Source: ATX-6F1 sp943369485 (GTDB lineage Bacteria; Cyanobacteriota; Cyanobacteriia; PCC-6307; Cyanobiaceae). Taken from it: a stretch of DNA of 49,327 nucleotides. Position 1 is the stretch's first letter. Each line of letters starts with the position of its first letter. Where the stretch lies: assembly GCA_943369485.1 (NCBI GenBank), contig CALRNH020000018.1, positions 1-49,327 on the forward strand, read 5' to 3'. Positions 23,851-32,578 of this stretch are shown one piece after another. The notes under the pieces were generated by a model. The model ran no database searches. It saw only the letters and a program-made list of their open reading frames with translations, and was not told where the DNA came from. The position numbers were made by a program, and so were the translations under genes.

Positions 23851-24548
23851 GGCCGGCGGCTGGCCAGATCGGGCCGCCCAGCTTCGATCAGGGCCGCGTC
23901 GCGGATGCGGCAGCTGTCGCAGCGGCCGCAGGGGGCCTCGCCGCCGAGGTAGCAGCTCCAGGTGAGCTCGATCGGTACCCCGAGACGCAGGGCCTGGCGC
24001 ACGATCTCGGTCTTGCTCCAGTGAATCAGGGGGGCCCAGAGCCGGGCCCCTTGCCCTGCGCGGCCCGCCTTGGTGGCCAGATCGGCCAGGCTCTGGAAGG
24101 CATCGAGGTAGTCGGGCCGGCAATCGGGGTAACCGGAGTAGTCGACGGCGTTGACCCCCAGTACCAGCCGCGTGGCCCCGCGCGCCTCCGCCAGGCTCAG
24201 TCCCAGGGCGATGAACACGGTGTTGCGGCCGGGCACATAGGTGGAGGGGATCACCCCCTCCACGACCCCATCGCTGGGCACCGCCAGGGTGCCATCGGTG
24301 AGTGAGGAGCCCCCCCAGGCCGCCAGATTCACGGCGATGGTGTGGTGCTCCGCCAGGCCCAGGCGCTCGGCCAGCTCGCTGGCCGCCTCCAGCTCCCGGC
24401 GGTGGCGCTGGCCGTAGTCAAAAGAGAGCCCGATCACCCGTTGCCCCGCCTCGAGCGCCAGGGCCGTGGCCGTGGCCGAATCCAGGCCGCCCGAGAGCAG
24501 GGCCACGGCCGTGGCGGGGGCGCCGGAAGCTGAAAACTCGGAGGCCAA
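23847..24548 (-). CDS. queC: 7-cyano-7-deazaguanine synthase QueC
   Basis: QueC converts 7-carboxy-7-deazaguanine to preQ0 with ATP and ammonia, in the queuosine/7-deazaguanine pathway. The 233-residue protein has the PP-loop SGGLDS (residues 19-24), STYVPGRNTVFIALGLSLAEA, the VDYSGYPDCRP segment, and the zinc-binding cysteines C199, C207, C210 and C213. The start is TTG 24548; no ATG in frame lies close upstream. Its stop overlaps pabB (TTGA). QueE of the same pathway is 0.6 kb away. Confidence 0.95.
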   Translation of the reverse strand: MASEFSASGAPATAVALLSGGLDSATATALALEAGQRVIGLSFDYGQRHRRELEAASELAERLGLAEHHTIAVNLAAWGGSSLTDGTLAVPSDGVVEGVIPSTYVPGRNTVFIALGLSLAEARGATRLVLGVNAVDYSGYPDCRPDYLDAFQSLADLATKAGRAGQGARLWAPLIHWSKTEIVRQALRLGVPIELTWSCYLGGEAPCGRCDSCRIRDAALIEAGRPDLASRRP

Positions 24549-24568
24549 CGGCGCTGGGGCTGGCGGCG

Positions 24569-24582
24569 GCCATGATCATGGC
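24569..24582. promoter_or_regulatory. 14-bp perfect palindrome between queC and the ecotin gene
   Basis: GCCATGATCATGGC is a perfect inverted repeat in the 52-base gap between the divergent starts of queC (24548) and the ecotin-like gene (24601). It could be an operator for one or both genes. No protein that binds it can be named from sequence. Confidence 0.35.
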
Positions 24583-24600
24583 AGTTGAATTCCAGGATCG

Positions 24601-25140
24601 ATGGGACACGTGCGCGCAAGGGCTGGGCTGGTGGTGGCCCCCGCCGCGGTCCTCGCTGCGGCCCTCTCCGCGGCCCCGCTGCCGGCCCGGGCGATCCCCA
24701 GGCTCGATCTCAAACCCTTCCCGGCGCCGGCGGCCGATGAGCTGCGCTGGGTGATCCAGTTGCCCGGCCTGCTCCCCCCCACCAAGGACCCCTCCCTCTC
24801 CCCGGACCCAGCCGACTGGCGTGTGCAGTTGATCGTCGGCAAGACGCTGCCACTGGACTGCAACCTGCACCGCCTCGGCGGCAAGCTCAAGCCCGAGACG
24901 ATTCCCGGCTGGGGGTACACCCTGTTCCGGCTCACGGATGTGGGCCCGATGCTCTCCACCCGCAAGGCCTGCCCCCCCGGGGAGCCCCTCAAGCCCCAGT
25001 TCGTGAGCGCCGGCAGCAAGCCCTTCGTGGTGCCCTACAACGCCAGCCTGCCGATCGTGGTCTACACCCCGAAGGGCTACGAGCTGCGCTGGCGGATCTG
25101 GAAGGCGGAACAGGAGACCCGCCGCGCCAAAGAGATCTGA
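24601..25140 (+). CDS. eco: Ecotin-type serine protease inhibitor
   Basis: This 179-residue exported protein is an ecotin homologue, a dimeric periplasmic inhibitor of trypsin-fold serine proteases. A signal peptide ends near ARA (residues 29-31). The ecotin core is unmistakable: VIQLPG, LIVGKTLPLDCNLHRLGGKL, GWGYTLFRL, the reactive loop LSTRKACP, and YNASLPIVVYTPKG followed by WRIWKAE. Cys87 and Cys124 match the disulfide that braces the inhibitory loop. By alignment to E. coli ecotin (STMMACP, P1 Met84), the P1 residue here is Arg121, which suggests trypsin-like targets. It lies alone between two queuosine genes of opposite strand, so it is probably a single-gene unit. Ecotin is not a common cyanobacterial gene, to my knowledge. 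Confidence 0.9.
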   Translation: MGHVRARAGLVVAPAAVLAAALSAAPLPARAIPRLDLKPFPAPAADELRWVIQLPGLLPPTKDPSLSPDPADWRVQLIVGKTLPLDCNLHRLGGKLKPETIPGWGYTLFRLTDVGPMLSTRKACPPGEPLKPQFVSAGSKPFVVPYNASLPIVVYTPKGYELRWRIWKAEQETRRAKEI

Positions 25141-25158
25141 GGCCCCAGCGGGGGCAGC

Positions 25159-25809
25159 TCAGCGCAACCCCAGCCACTTATGGCTCTGCAGGCTGAGACG
25201 CCAGGTGGGATGACGGCGCACGAAGGCGATGGCCAGGGCCGCCCCTTCGGGGCAATCCCAGCCCGGTTGCAGCAGCAGCTGCGCTCCGGTGGCCCCAGCG
25301 CCATGGCCCTTCGCCTCAGAGGCACGGGCGTCCTGGGCGGCGGCGGCCATCGCTTCGGCAAAGAGCAGATCCTCCGGGCCGTGGATCACCACCTTGAGTT
25401 CGTCGCAGGCGGCCAGCAGTTCAGCGGTGGGGGGGCGGTGGGCCTTGGGGGAGAGGCTGATCCAGTCGAAGCGGCCGCTGAGCGGATCGACGCCGCTGGT
25501 TTCCAGGTGCAGGGGCAGGGGCCGATCGGTGCTCCCAAGGGCGGCGCATAGGGCGTTGAGGTCGTGGTGCAGCGGTTCACCGCCGGTGATCACCACGAAG
25601 GCCGCGCCCGCGGCGCTGGCAGCTTCGGCAGCCAGCTCAGCAACGCTCAGGCGGGGATGAACCGACTCGGGCCAGGAGTGCTTGGTGTCACACCAGCTGC
25701 AGCCCACCCGGCAACCCCCCAGCCGAATGAAGAAGGCGCTGCGGCCGGCGTGGACTCCCTCCCCCTGAAGGGAGTGGAAGGTTTCAACGACCGGAAGGTC
25801 GAGAGCCAT
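25159..25809 (-). CDS. queE: 7-carboxy-7-deazaguanine synthase QueE
   Basis: QueE is a radical-SAM enzyme that contracts the ring of 6-carboxytetrahydropterin to form 7-carboxy-7-deazaguanine. The 216-residue protein has ETFHSLQGEGVHAGR at the start, the C-x3-C-x2-C cluster motif (C33, C37, C40), the SAM motif VITGGEPL, and LHLETSG. The C-terminal QPGWDCPEG and LSLQSHKWLGLR are typical. ATG 25809 is chosen; an upstream leader to 25866 does not resemble the family. QueC lies on the same strand beyond the ecotin gene. Confidence 0.95.
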   Translation of the reverse strand: MALDLPVVETFHSLQGEGVHAGRSAFFIRLGGCRVGCSWCDTKHSWPESVHPRLSVAELAAEAASAAGAAFVVITGGEPLHHDLNALCAALGSTDRPLPLHLETSGVDPLSGRFDWISLSPKAHRPPTAELLAACDELKVVIHGPEDLLFAEAMAAAAQDARASEAKGHGAGATGAQLLLQPGWDCPEGAALAIAFVRRHPTWRLSLQSHKWLGLR

Positions 25810-25928
25810 GGGCCGCTCCACTTGGCCTCGTGCGCGCTCAACCTGGCTGAACCCTAAACAACCCATCCGTCAACAACAGTCCGCACCAGCGCTCGCCCTT
25901 AACCTTTTCTCATTCGCGCCTTGGTCGT

Positions 25929-26699
25929 TTGCCCTCCGACCCGTGGCTGACCCCCGCCGTGGTCGCTCAGCTGGCTCGCCACAATCTGCTCAGGCCCCTG
26001 CTCAAGCAGCAGGTGCTTGCCGAGCTGGCAATGGACTTCCCTTTGCCGGAGCAGGAGCGGCAGGAACGCCTCGAGGCCGTGCGGCGGGAACGGGGCCTGG
26101 AGCAGCCTGAGGCCCTGGCTCGGTTCCTGGCCGCCAACCTGCTGCGTGAAGAGGATCTGCAGGCCCTGGCCGAGCAGCCCCTGCAACTGCAGCGGGCCTT
26201 GGAGGCGCGTTTCATGGCCCGGGCGGGGGCTCGCTTCTTGAGCCGCAAGCCCCAGCTTGATCGCATCGTCTACAGCCTGCTGCGTGTGCAGGATCCGGGG
26301 CTGGCCCGGGAGCTCTACCTGCGCATTGCCGAGGGAGAGGCCGAGTTCAGTGAGCTGGCGGCCCGCTACACCGAGGGGCCCGAGAAGGAATCCCGCGGCA
26401 TCGTCGGCCCCGTTCCCCTGACCCAGGCCCACCCCCAGTTACTGGAGCGACTGCGAACCGCATCGGTGGGGGCGCTGCTGGAGCCGTTCCAGGTTGAGAC
26501 CTGGTGGCTGGTGGTGCGCCTCGAGAGCCAGACCGACGCCAGCCTCGATGAGGCCACCCGCAGGCAGATGGCCGCTGAACTGCTCGAGGAGTGGGCGGAG
26601 GAGCAGGTGGCTCAGCGGCTGGCCGGGCTGGCCCAGGAGCAGGGGGTTGAACGTGCGTTGGCGGCGCCCCAGCCTGGGGCTGCCCCGGTGGGCCGATGA
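25929..26699 (+). CDS. PpiC-type peptidyl-prolyl isomerase in secretion operon
   Basis: This 256-residue protein has an N-terminal helical SurA-like region (about residues 8-95) and a parvulin-type domain (about 98-200) with FSELAARYTEGPEKESRGIVGPVPLTQAHP. There is no signal peptide, so it would act in the cytoplasm or be recruited to the exporter. The start is TTG 25929, with no better alternative. Its stop overlaps the ABC exporter start (ATGA), tying it to type I secretion; similar isomerase-exporter pairs occur in cyanobacterial secretion operons. It may hold the cargo in an export-competent state (inference). Confidence 0.83.
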   Translation: MPSDPWLTPAVVAQLARHNLLRPLLKQQVLAELAMDFPLPEQERQERLEAVRRERGLEQPEALARFLAANLLREEDLQALAEQPLQLQRALEARFMARAGARFLSRKPQLDRIVYSLLRVQDPGLARELYLRIAEGEAEFSELAARYTEGPEKESRGIVGPVPLTQAHPQLLERLRTASVGALLEPFQVETWWLVVRLESQTDASLDEATRRQMAAELLEEWAEEQVAQRLAGLAQEQGVERALAAPQPGAAPVGR

Positions 26700-29644
26700 C
26701 CGCGGCCCCTTCCCTGGCGGCCCTGCTGGGCCATCCCGCCTTCGCGCAGCTCTCCCCCGCCGGCCGCGCCCTTCTGGAGGGCCAGGCCCGGCTCCATCGC
26801 TATGCCCTCGGACAGTCCCTTTCCAGTGCAGCGCTGATCCCCAGCGAGATCCTGCTGCTGCTGGAGGGGGAGGCGCGGCTTCTGGTGCGCGAAGGCGGTC
26901 GCCTGCTCACGCTCACGAAGCTGTGTCCCGGTGGTTTTGTCGGCCTGGCCTCGCTGCTGCGGGCCACCCCCTGCGAGGAGGTCAGCGCCGCCGAGGACGT
27001 GGTGGCGGCCGCCCTGAGCGATGCCCTGGTGCTGCAGTTGCTGCAGAGCGAGCCCAGCTTCGCGGCCTGGTGCGCCGCTCAGCTGTTCAGCGCTGAACTG
27101 GCGGCCCTGCTCCAGGAGCTGCGCCGCCAGCACCCCCAGACCCGCCTCACCCTGCTGGAGCAGTTCGAGCGGATCCGACCCGAAGCCAGGCTGGTGGCCC
27201 CCAGCCAGGAGGTGCTGGCGCTGTTGAGCGCCGATCAGCTCCTGCTGGTTTCCAGCAACAACATTGAGCGCCATCCGATCGGCAGCCGCCTGGATCCCGC
27301 CGCCGGTGTGCCCCAGGCCCTGCCGCCGCTGCCGCCCCGGCTGATCGCTCTGCCCCGGGCCCTGGAGGCGGAGATCGGGGCGTCGCCCGTTCTGGAGGCC
27401 GAGCTGCTCGAGGGGGAGGGGACCTTGGTGAGTGCCGGTTCCTCCGCCCTGGCCGGTCCGCCCCTGGCCTCGGGCCTTGATCTGGGCCAGCGGGACCGCC
27501 CTGTTTTCCGGTTACTGCAAGGAAATGGCCCGTTGGAGGAAACCCTCGCCTGCTTCCAGATGCTGGCGGCGGAGCTGCGGTTGCCGTTCCGCCGCGACGC
27601 GATCGAGAAGATCCTGCGCGATGCCCTGCGCCGCGGCCAGACCCCCGACCTGCAGCTCTGCGGCAACCTGGCGGCAATGATGGGGCTGCACGTCAGCGGT
27701 GTGCGCGTGCCGGCCTCCCAGGGCACGCGGTTGATGACCCCGGCCCTGATCCCCTGGCAGGGCGGGTTTGCCCTGGTGCGCTCCAGCAACGCCCGTGGCC
27801 TCGTGCTGGCCTCGCCCCGGGAGGGCTGGGTGGAGCTGGCGCCAGGCCGTCTTGCGGACGCCTTCCCCGATGGCATCGATCTGCTGCTGGTGGAGCGCAG
27901 CAGCGCCACGCCGGAGCAGAAGTTCGGCTTCAGCTGGTTCTGGCCGGCCCTGAGCCGTTACCGCGGCCTCCTCTTCCAGGTGCTGCTGGCCTCGTTCGTC
28001 GTTCAGCTGTTCAGCCTGGCCAACCCCCTGCTGATCCAGGTGATCATCGACAAGGTGATCAACCAGCGCAGCCTCGACACCCTGCAGGTGCTCGGCTTCG
28101 CCCTGGTGGTGGTCACCTTGATGGAAGGGGTGATCGGCTCGTTGCGCACCTTCCTGTTCACCGAAACCACCAACCGCCTCGACATGCGGCTGGGGGCCGA
28201 GGTGATCGATCACCTGCTGCGGCTGCCCCTGGGCTATTTCGACCGGCGCCCGGTGGGGGAACTGGGCACCCGGATCGCGGAGCTGGAGAAGATCCGCAGT
28301 TTCCTCACCGGCCAGGCCCTCACCACCCTGCTGGATGCGGCGTTCTCCGTCATCTACATCGTGGTGATGGTGTTCTACAGCTGGCTGCTCACGCTGATCG
28401 CCCTCTGCGTCGTGCCGATCCAGGTGTTGCTCACCGTGCTGGGGGCGCCCCTGTTCCGGCGCCAGTACCGCGATGCCGCCCAGGAGAACGCCCGCACCCA
28501 GAGCCACCTGGTGGAGGTGCTCAGCGGCATCCAGACCGTGAAGGCCCAGAACGTGGAGATGATCAGCCGCTGGAAATGGCAGGACCTCTATGCCAAGTAC
28601 ATCTCCCGAAGTTTCGAGAAGACGATCACCGGCACGGCCCTCAACGAGACCAGCCAGGTGCTCCAGAAGCTCTCGCAGCTGCTGGTGCTGTGGGTGGGCA
28701 CCACCTTGGTGCTCAAGGGGGAGCTCACCCTCGGTCAGCTGATCGCCTTCCGCATCATCAGCGGATATGTCACCCAGCCGCTGCTGCGGCTCTCCTCGAT
28801 CTGGCAGACGATCCAGGAGCTGAAGGTGTCGTTCGAGCGTTTGGCGGATGTGGTCGACACCCCGGAGGAATCCGACGACGCCGACAAGCAGAAGATCCCC
28901 CTGCCCCCGATCGATGGAGAGATCCGCTTCGACGATGTGAGCTTCAGCTTCCAGAGCGGGACGCCGTCGGTGCTCAGCCATATCGAGCTGTCGATCCCCG
29001 CCGGCACCTTCGTGGGCGTGGTGGGTCAGAGCGGCAGCGGCAAGAGCACGCTCACCAAGCTGCTCTCGCGCCTTTATTCACCCAAGAGCGGCCGGATCCT
29101 GATCGATGGCCACGACATCGACAAGGTGGAGTTGTATTCCCTGCGGCGTCAGATCGGCATCGTGCCCCAGGATCCGCTGCTCTTCTCCGGCAGCGTGGCC
29201 GAGAACATCGCCCTCACCGACCCCGATGCCAGCAGCGACGCGATTGTGGCGGCGGCCCGGCTGGCTTGTGCCCACGATTTCATCATGGAATTGCCGGCCG
29301 GTTACAGCACCAACGTGGGTGAGAGAGGGGCGAGCCTCTCGGGCGGTCAACGCCAGCGGATCGCCCTGGCTCGCACGCTGCTCAGCCGTCCCAAGCTGCT
29401 GGTGCTCGATGAGGCCACCAGCGCCCTGGATTACGCCACCGAGCGCCAGGTGTTCGACAACCTGATCGAGAATGTGAAGCACGCCACGGTGTTCTTCATC
29501 ACCCACCGGCTTTCCACCATCCGCCGGGTCGACCGGATCGTGATGCTCCACGAGGGGGCCGTGGTCGAGAGTGGTACCCACGATGAACTGATGGCCCAAC
29601 GCGGCCGCTACTACGCCCTGGTTCAGCAGCAGGAGGACAGCTGA
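26696..29644 (+). CDS. Type I secretion ABC exporter with cNMP-binding-like N-terminus
   Basis: This 982-residue exporter has four parts. Residues about 10-125 resemble a cyclic-nucleotide-binding domain (ILLLLEGEARLLVREGGRLL, GGFVGLASLL). Residues about 270-400 resemble a C39 peptidase-like domain without an obvious catalytic Cys-His-Asp set. Six membrane helices span about 420-690. The ATPase domain has Walker A GQSGSGKST (about 777), signature LSGGQRQRIALART (about 880) and Walker B LLVLDEATSALD (about 902). It belongs to the HlyB group with a degenerate peptidase domain, so cargo is probably not cleaved at a double-glycine. The HlyD adaptor follows directly (shared base in TGATG). No RTX cargo gene is in the window. 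Confidence 0.9.
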   Translation: MTAAPSLAALLGHPAFAQLSPAGRALLEGQARLHRYALGQSLSSAALIPSEILLLLEGEARLLVREGGRLLTLTKLCPGGFVGLASLLRATPCEEVSAAEDVVAAALSDALVLQLLQSEPSFAAWCAAQLFSAELAALLQELRRQHPQTRLTLLEQFERIRPEARLVAPSQEVLALLSADQLLLVSSNNIERHPIGSRLDPAAGVPQALPPLPPRLIALPRALEAEIGASPVLEAELLEGEGTLVSAGSSALAGPPLASGLDLGQRDRPVFRLLQGNGPLEETLACFQMLAAELRLPFRRDAIEKILRDALRRGQTPDLQLCGNLAAMMGLHVSGVRVPASQGTRLMTPALIPWQGGFALVRSSNARGLVLASPREGWVELAPGRLADAFPDGIDLLLVERSSATPEQKFGFSWFWPALSRYRGLLFQVLLASFVVQLFSLANPLLIQVIIDKVINQRSLDTLQVLGFALVVVTLMEGVIGSLRTFLFTETTNRLDMRLGAEVIDHLLRLPLGYFDRRPVGELGTRIAELEKIRSFLTGQALTTLLDAAFSVIYIVVMVFYSWLLTLIALCVVPIQVLLTVLGAPLFRRQYRDAAQENARTQSHLVEVLSGIQTVKAQNVEMISRWKWQDLYAKYISRSFEKTITGTALNETSQVLQKLSQLLVLWVGTTLVLKGELTLGQLIAFRIISGYVTQPLLRLSSIWQTIQELKVSFERLADVVDTPEESDDADKQKIPLPPIDGEIRFDDVSFSFQSGTPSVLSHIELSIPAGTFVGVVGQSGSGKSTLTKLLSRLYSPKSGRILIDGHDIDKVELYSLRRQIGIVPQDPLLFSGSVAENIALTDPDASSDAIVAAARLACAHDFIMELPAGYSTNVGERGASLSGGQRQRIALARTLLSRPKLLVLDEATSALDYATERQVFDNLIENVKHATVFFITHRLSTIRRVDRIVMLHEGAVVESGTHDELMAQRGRYYALVQQQEDS

Positions 29645-30807
29645 TGGCCCGCCAGAACCAACCCGGAGCGCTCGTGCGCGCCGCCCAGAGCGCCATCGAA
29701 CGGCGGGCGCAGAGCAGCCACGAGGAGCTGGCGCTGCAGCAGTCGCGCTTTCTGGCCCGCACCCTCACCTGGACCCTGATCGGTTGCACCGGCCTGGCCG
29801 TGGCCTGGCTGGCCCTGGCGAAGACCGAGGAGGTGGTGGTGGCCCCCGGCAAGTTGGAGCCGATCGGCAACGTGAAGGTGGTGCAGATGCCTGTCGGTGG
29901 TGTGCTCGACACGATGCTCGTCAAGGACGGCGAACGCGTGAAGAGTGGCCAGGTGCTGTTGCGTCTCGACAACGAGGCCACCCTCGATCGCCAGCGCAGC
30001 CTGATCCAGACCATCGCCGCCAAGGAGGAGCAACTGCGGCTCAAGACGGTGGAGCTGGCCCGCTACCTCAATCTCAATGACACCGAGCAGGGGGTGCTGG
30101 GCCGCAACCGCAATCTGGAGCAGGAGATCCTTGATCGCCTCGAATCCCTGCAGAAGCAGGGGGCCACGGCCGAACTTCAGTTCCTGCAGCAGCGCAACAA
30201 GGTCAAGGAGGTGCAGGGCGAACTCGACAAGACCCGGGTGGATCGCCTGCGCCAGAGCGCGATCGTGGAGCAGGCGATCGAGCAGCTCAAGGGCGAGCTG
30301 GCGGATCTGCGCAGCAAGCTCACCGAGCTGAGGGTGAACATCCGCTACCAGGACATCCGCTCACCCGTGGACGGGGTGGTGTTCGACCTCAAGCCCACGG
30401 GTCCTGGCTTCGTGGCCCAGGGCAGCGAACCGATCATGAAGATCGTGCCCTATGCCAACCTGCTGGCCAAGGTGGAGATCCCCAGCGACAAGATCGGCTT
30501 CGTGCGCGTCGGCAAGCCGGCGGAGATCAGCATCGACTCCTTCCCCTCCTCGGATTTCGGCGTGATTGAGGGCACGGTCAAGGAGATCGGCTCCGATGCC
30601 CTGCCTCCCGACCAGCTCAAGCAGACCTACCGCTTCCCGGCCCAGATCCAGCTCTCAAGACAAACCTTGAAGCTCAAGACCGGCCAGCTGCTGCCGTTGC
30701 AGGTGGGCATGTCGCTGACCGCGAACATCAAGCTGCGCAAGGTGACCTACCTGCAGCTGTTGCTCTCTGACTTCAAAGACAAGACCGACTCACTCAAGCG
30801 GATCTAG
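29644..30807 (+). CDS. HlyD family type I secretion adaptor
   Basis: This 387-residue membrane fusion protein has one N-terminal helix (WTLIGCTGLAVAWLALAKTEEVV), then PGKLEPIGNVKVVQMPVGGVLD and VKDGERVKSGQVLLRLDNE, the HlyD lipoyl half. A long coiled coil spans about residues 115-230. The second half follows with IRSPVDGVVFDLKPTGPGFV and PFIKI-like IMKIVPYANLLAKVEIPSDKIGFV. It starts within the exporter's stop codon (TGATG). It would bridge the ABC exporter to an outer-membrane TolC; the only TolC gene in this window belongs to the 8-10 kb efflux locus. Confidence 0.92.
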   Translation: MARQNQPGALVRAAQSAIERRAQSSHEELALQQSRFLARTLTWTLIGCTGLAVAWLALAKTEEVVVAPGKLEPIGNVKVVQMPVGGVLDTMLVKDGERVKSGQVLLRLDNEATLDRQRSLIQTIAAKEEQLRLKTVELARYLNLNDTEQGVLGRNRNLEQEILDRLESLQKQGATAELQFLQQRNKVKEVQGELDKTRVDRLRQSAIVEQAIEQLKGELADLRSKLTELRVNIRYQDIRSPVDGVVFDLKPTGPGFVAQGSEPIMKIVPYANLLAKVEIPSDKIGFVRVGKPAEISIDSFPSSDFGVIEGTVKEIGSDALPPDQLKQTYRFPAQIQLSRQTLKLKTGQLLPLQVGMSLTANIKLRKVTYLQLLLSDFKDKTDSLKRI

Positions 30808-30823
30808 ACCTCAGCCCTCGCCC

Positions 30824-32503
30824 TCAGCTGCTGCGCACCGAGCTGCTGCGCGAGAAGGCCTCCTCGGGCGAGGAGGGCAGCCGCTGCTGGGCGGCTTCGA
30901 TCAGCCCCCGGAACAGGGGGTGGGGCCGGCCGGGGCGGGAGAGGAATTCAGGGTGGTACTGGCAGGCGGTGAAGAAGGGGTGGTCCTTGAGTTCGATCAG
31001 TTCCACGAGGCGGCCGTCGGGGGAGGTGCCGCTGATCTCGTAGCCCGATTCCAGAAACAGGCTGCGGTAGGCGTTGTTGAACTCATAGCGGTGGCGGTGG
31101 CGTTCGTAGACCACCTGTTCGCCGTAGAGGGCTTGGCCCAGGGTGCCCGGCACCAGCCGGCAGGGGTAGACCCCCAGGCGCATGGTGCCCCCCCGGTCCA
31201 CCACATCCTGCTGTTCGGGCAGCAGGTGGATCACGGGATGGGGGCTCTGGGGGTCGAGCTCGGCGCTCGTGGCTCCCTCCAGCCCCGCCTGGTTACGGGC
31301 CCACTCGATCACGGCGCACTGCATCCCCAGGCAGAGCCCCAGGAAGGGAACTCGCTGCTCCCGGGCCCAGCGGATCGCCGCCACCTTGCCATCGACGCCG
31401 CGGTGGCCGAAACCGCCCGGCACCACCACCGCATCCATGCCCCTCAGCAGGGTGTCGGCGCCCTGGGTTTCGATCTGCTCGGCGCAGATCCAGTGCAGAT
31501 TCAGCGAGGCGTCACGCTCGAGGCAGGCGTGGCGCAGGGCCTCCACCACCGAGAGGTAGGCGTCGTTGAGCTGCACGTACTTGCCCACCAGGGCCACCTT
31601 CACCTCCGGGCCGGGGTTGCGCAGCTTGCGCACCAGCTCCGCCCAGCGGGCCATGTCGCTCTCGTGGTCTTCCAGCCCCAGCACGTCGAGCACCTGGCGG
31701 CAGAGGCCCTCGCGCTCCATGGCCAGGGGGACGGCGTAGATGCTGTCGGCGTCGAGGGCCTGGATCACGGCGTCGGTGGACACGCCGCAGAAGCCGCCGA
31801 TCTTGGCCTTGAGCTCGCTGGTGATCGCGCGGTCGCTGCGGCAGACCAGCACATCGGGCTGGATGCCGATCGAGCGCAGCTCCTTGACCGAGTGCTGGGT
31901 GGGCTTGGTCTTGAGTTCGCCAGAGGTCCCGATGAACGGCAGCAAGGTGACGTGCACATAGGCCAGGTCGTGGCGGCCCACATCACCGCGGAACTCCCGG
32001 ATCGCTTCCAGGAAGGGCAGTGACTCGATGTCACCGACGGTGCCGCCGATCTCGGTGATCACCACATCGGCGCCGCTGTTGGCCGCCACCCGGTGGATGC
32101 GTTCGCGGATCTCGCCGGTGATGTGGGGGATCACCTGCACCGTGCCGCCGTTGTAGTCGCCGCGGCGCTCCTTGTTGATCACCGCCTGGTAGATCGAGCC
32201 GGTGGTCACGCTGTTGAGGCGCGACATCGCCGTGTCGGTGAAGCGCTCGTAGTGGCCCAGGTCGAGGTCGGTCTCAGCGCCGTCCTCGGTGACGAACACT
32301 TCCCCATGCTGGTAGGGGCTCATCGTGCCCGGATCCACGTTCAGGTAGGGATCGAGCTTGAGGATCGAGACGCTGTAGCCCCTGGATTTCAACAGCCGGC
32401 CCAGGCTGGCGGCCACGATTCCCTTGCCGATACTCGAGACCACCCCGCCGGTCACAAAGACGAACTTGGCGGCGTGGCTGCGGGGGGCGGCGGGGCTGGC
32501 CAT
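30824..32503 (-). CDS. pyrG: CTP synthase
   Basis: CTP synthase converts UTP to CTP with glutamine as nitrogen donor. The 559-residue protein has the N-terminal amidoligase domain (FVFVTGGVVSSIGKGI, then LDPYLNVDPGTMSP) and the C-terminal class I glutaminase with the nucleophile Cys in FLGLCLGMQCAVIEWARN and the His-Glu pair in YHPEFLSRPG. ATG 32503 is preferred over GTG 32521. Length is normal (about 540-560). It ends 16 bases from the convergent hlyD gene. Confidence 0.97.
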   Translation of the reverse strand: MASPAAPRSHAAKFVFVTGGVVSSIGKGIVAASLGRLLKSRGYSVSILKLDPYLNVDPGTMSPYQHGEVFVTEDGAETDLDLGHYERFTDTAMSRLNSVTTGSIYQAVINKERRGDYNGGTVQVIPHITGEIRERIHRVAANSGADVVITEIGGTVGDIESLPFLEAIREFRGDVGRHDLAYVHVTLLPFIGTSGELKTKPTQHSVKELRSIGIQPDVLVCRSDRAITSELKAKIGGFCGVSTDAVIQALDADSIYAVPLAMEREGLCRQVLDVLGLEDHESDMARWAELVRKLRNPGPEVKVALVGKYVQLNDAYLSVVEALRHACLERDASLNLHWICAEQIETQGADTLLRGMDAVVVPGGFGHRGVDGKVAAIRWAREQRVPFLGLCLGMQCAVIEWARNQAGLEGATSAELDPQSPHPVIHLLPEQQDVVDRGGTMRLGVYPCRLVPGTLGQALYGEQVVYERHRHRYEFNNAYRSLFLESGYEISGTSPDGRLVELIELKDHPFFTACQYHPEFLSRPGRPHPLFRGLIEAAQQRLPSSPEEAFSRSSSVRSS

Positions 32504-32578
32504 GGGCACCTGAGCGACCACCCAATCTACGGGGCTCGCCAGGGTCCCGGGAGGGGACCCAGACCAGATCTGGAGGGC

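Noticed and set aside
22276..23952. Plus-strand open frame of 558 codons opposite pabB
   Set aside because: No domain resemblance; the opposite strand carries the full chorismate-binding motifs.
27512..28981. Minus-strand open frame of 489 codons inside the ABC exporter gene
   Set aside because: His/Gln/Glu-rich antisense noise; the exporter frame is complete and conserved.
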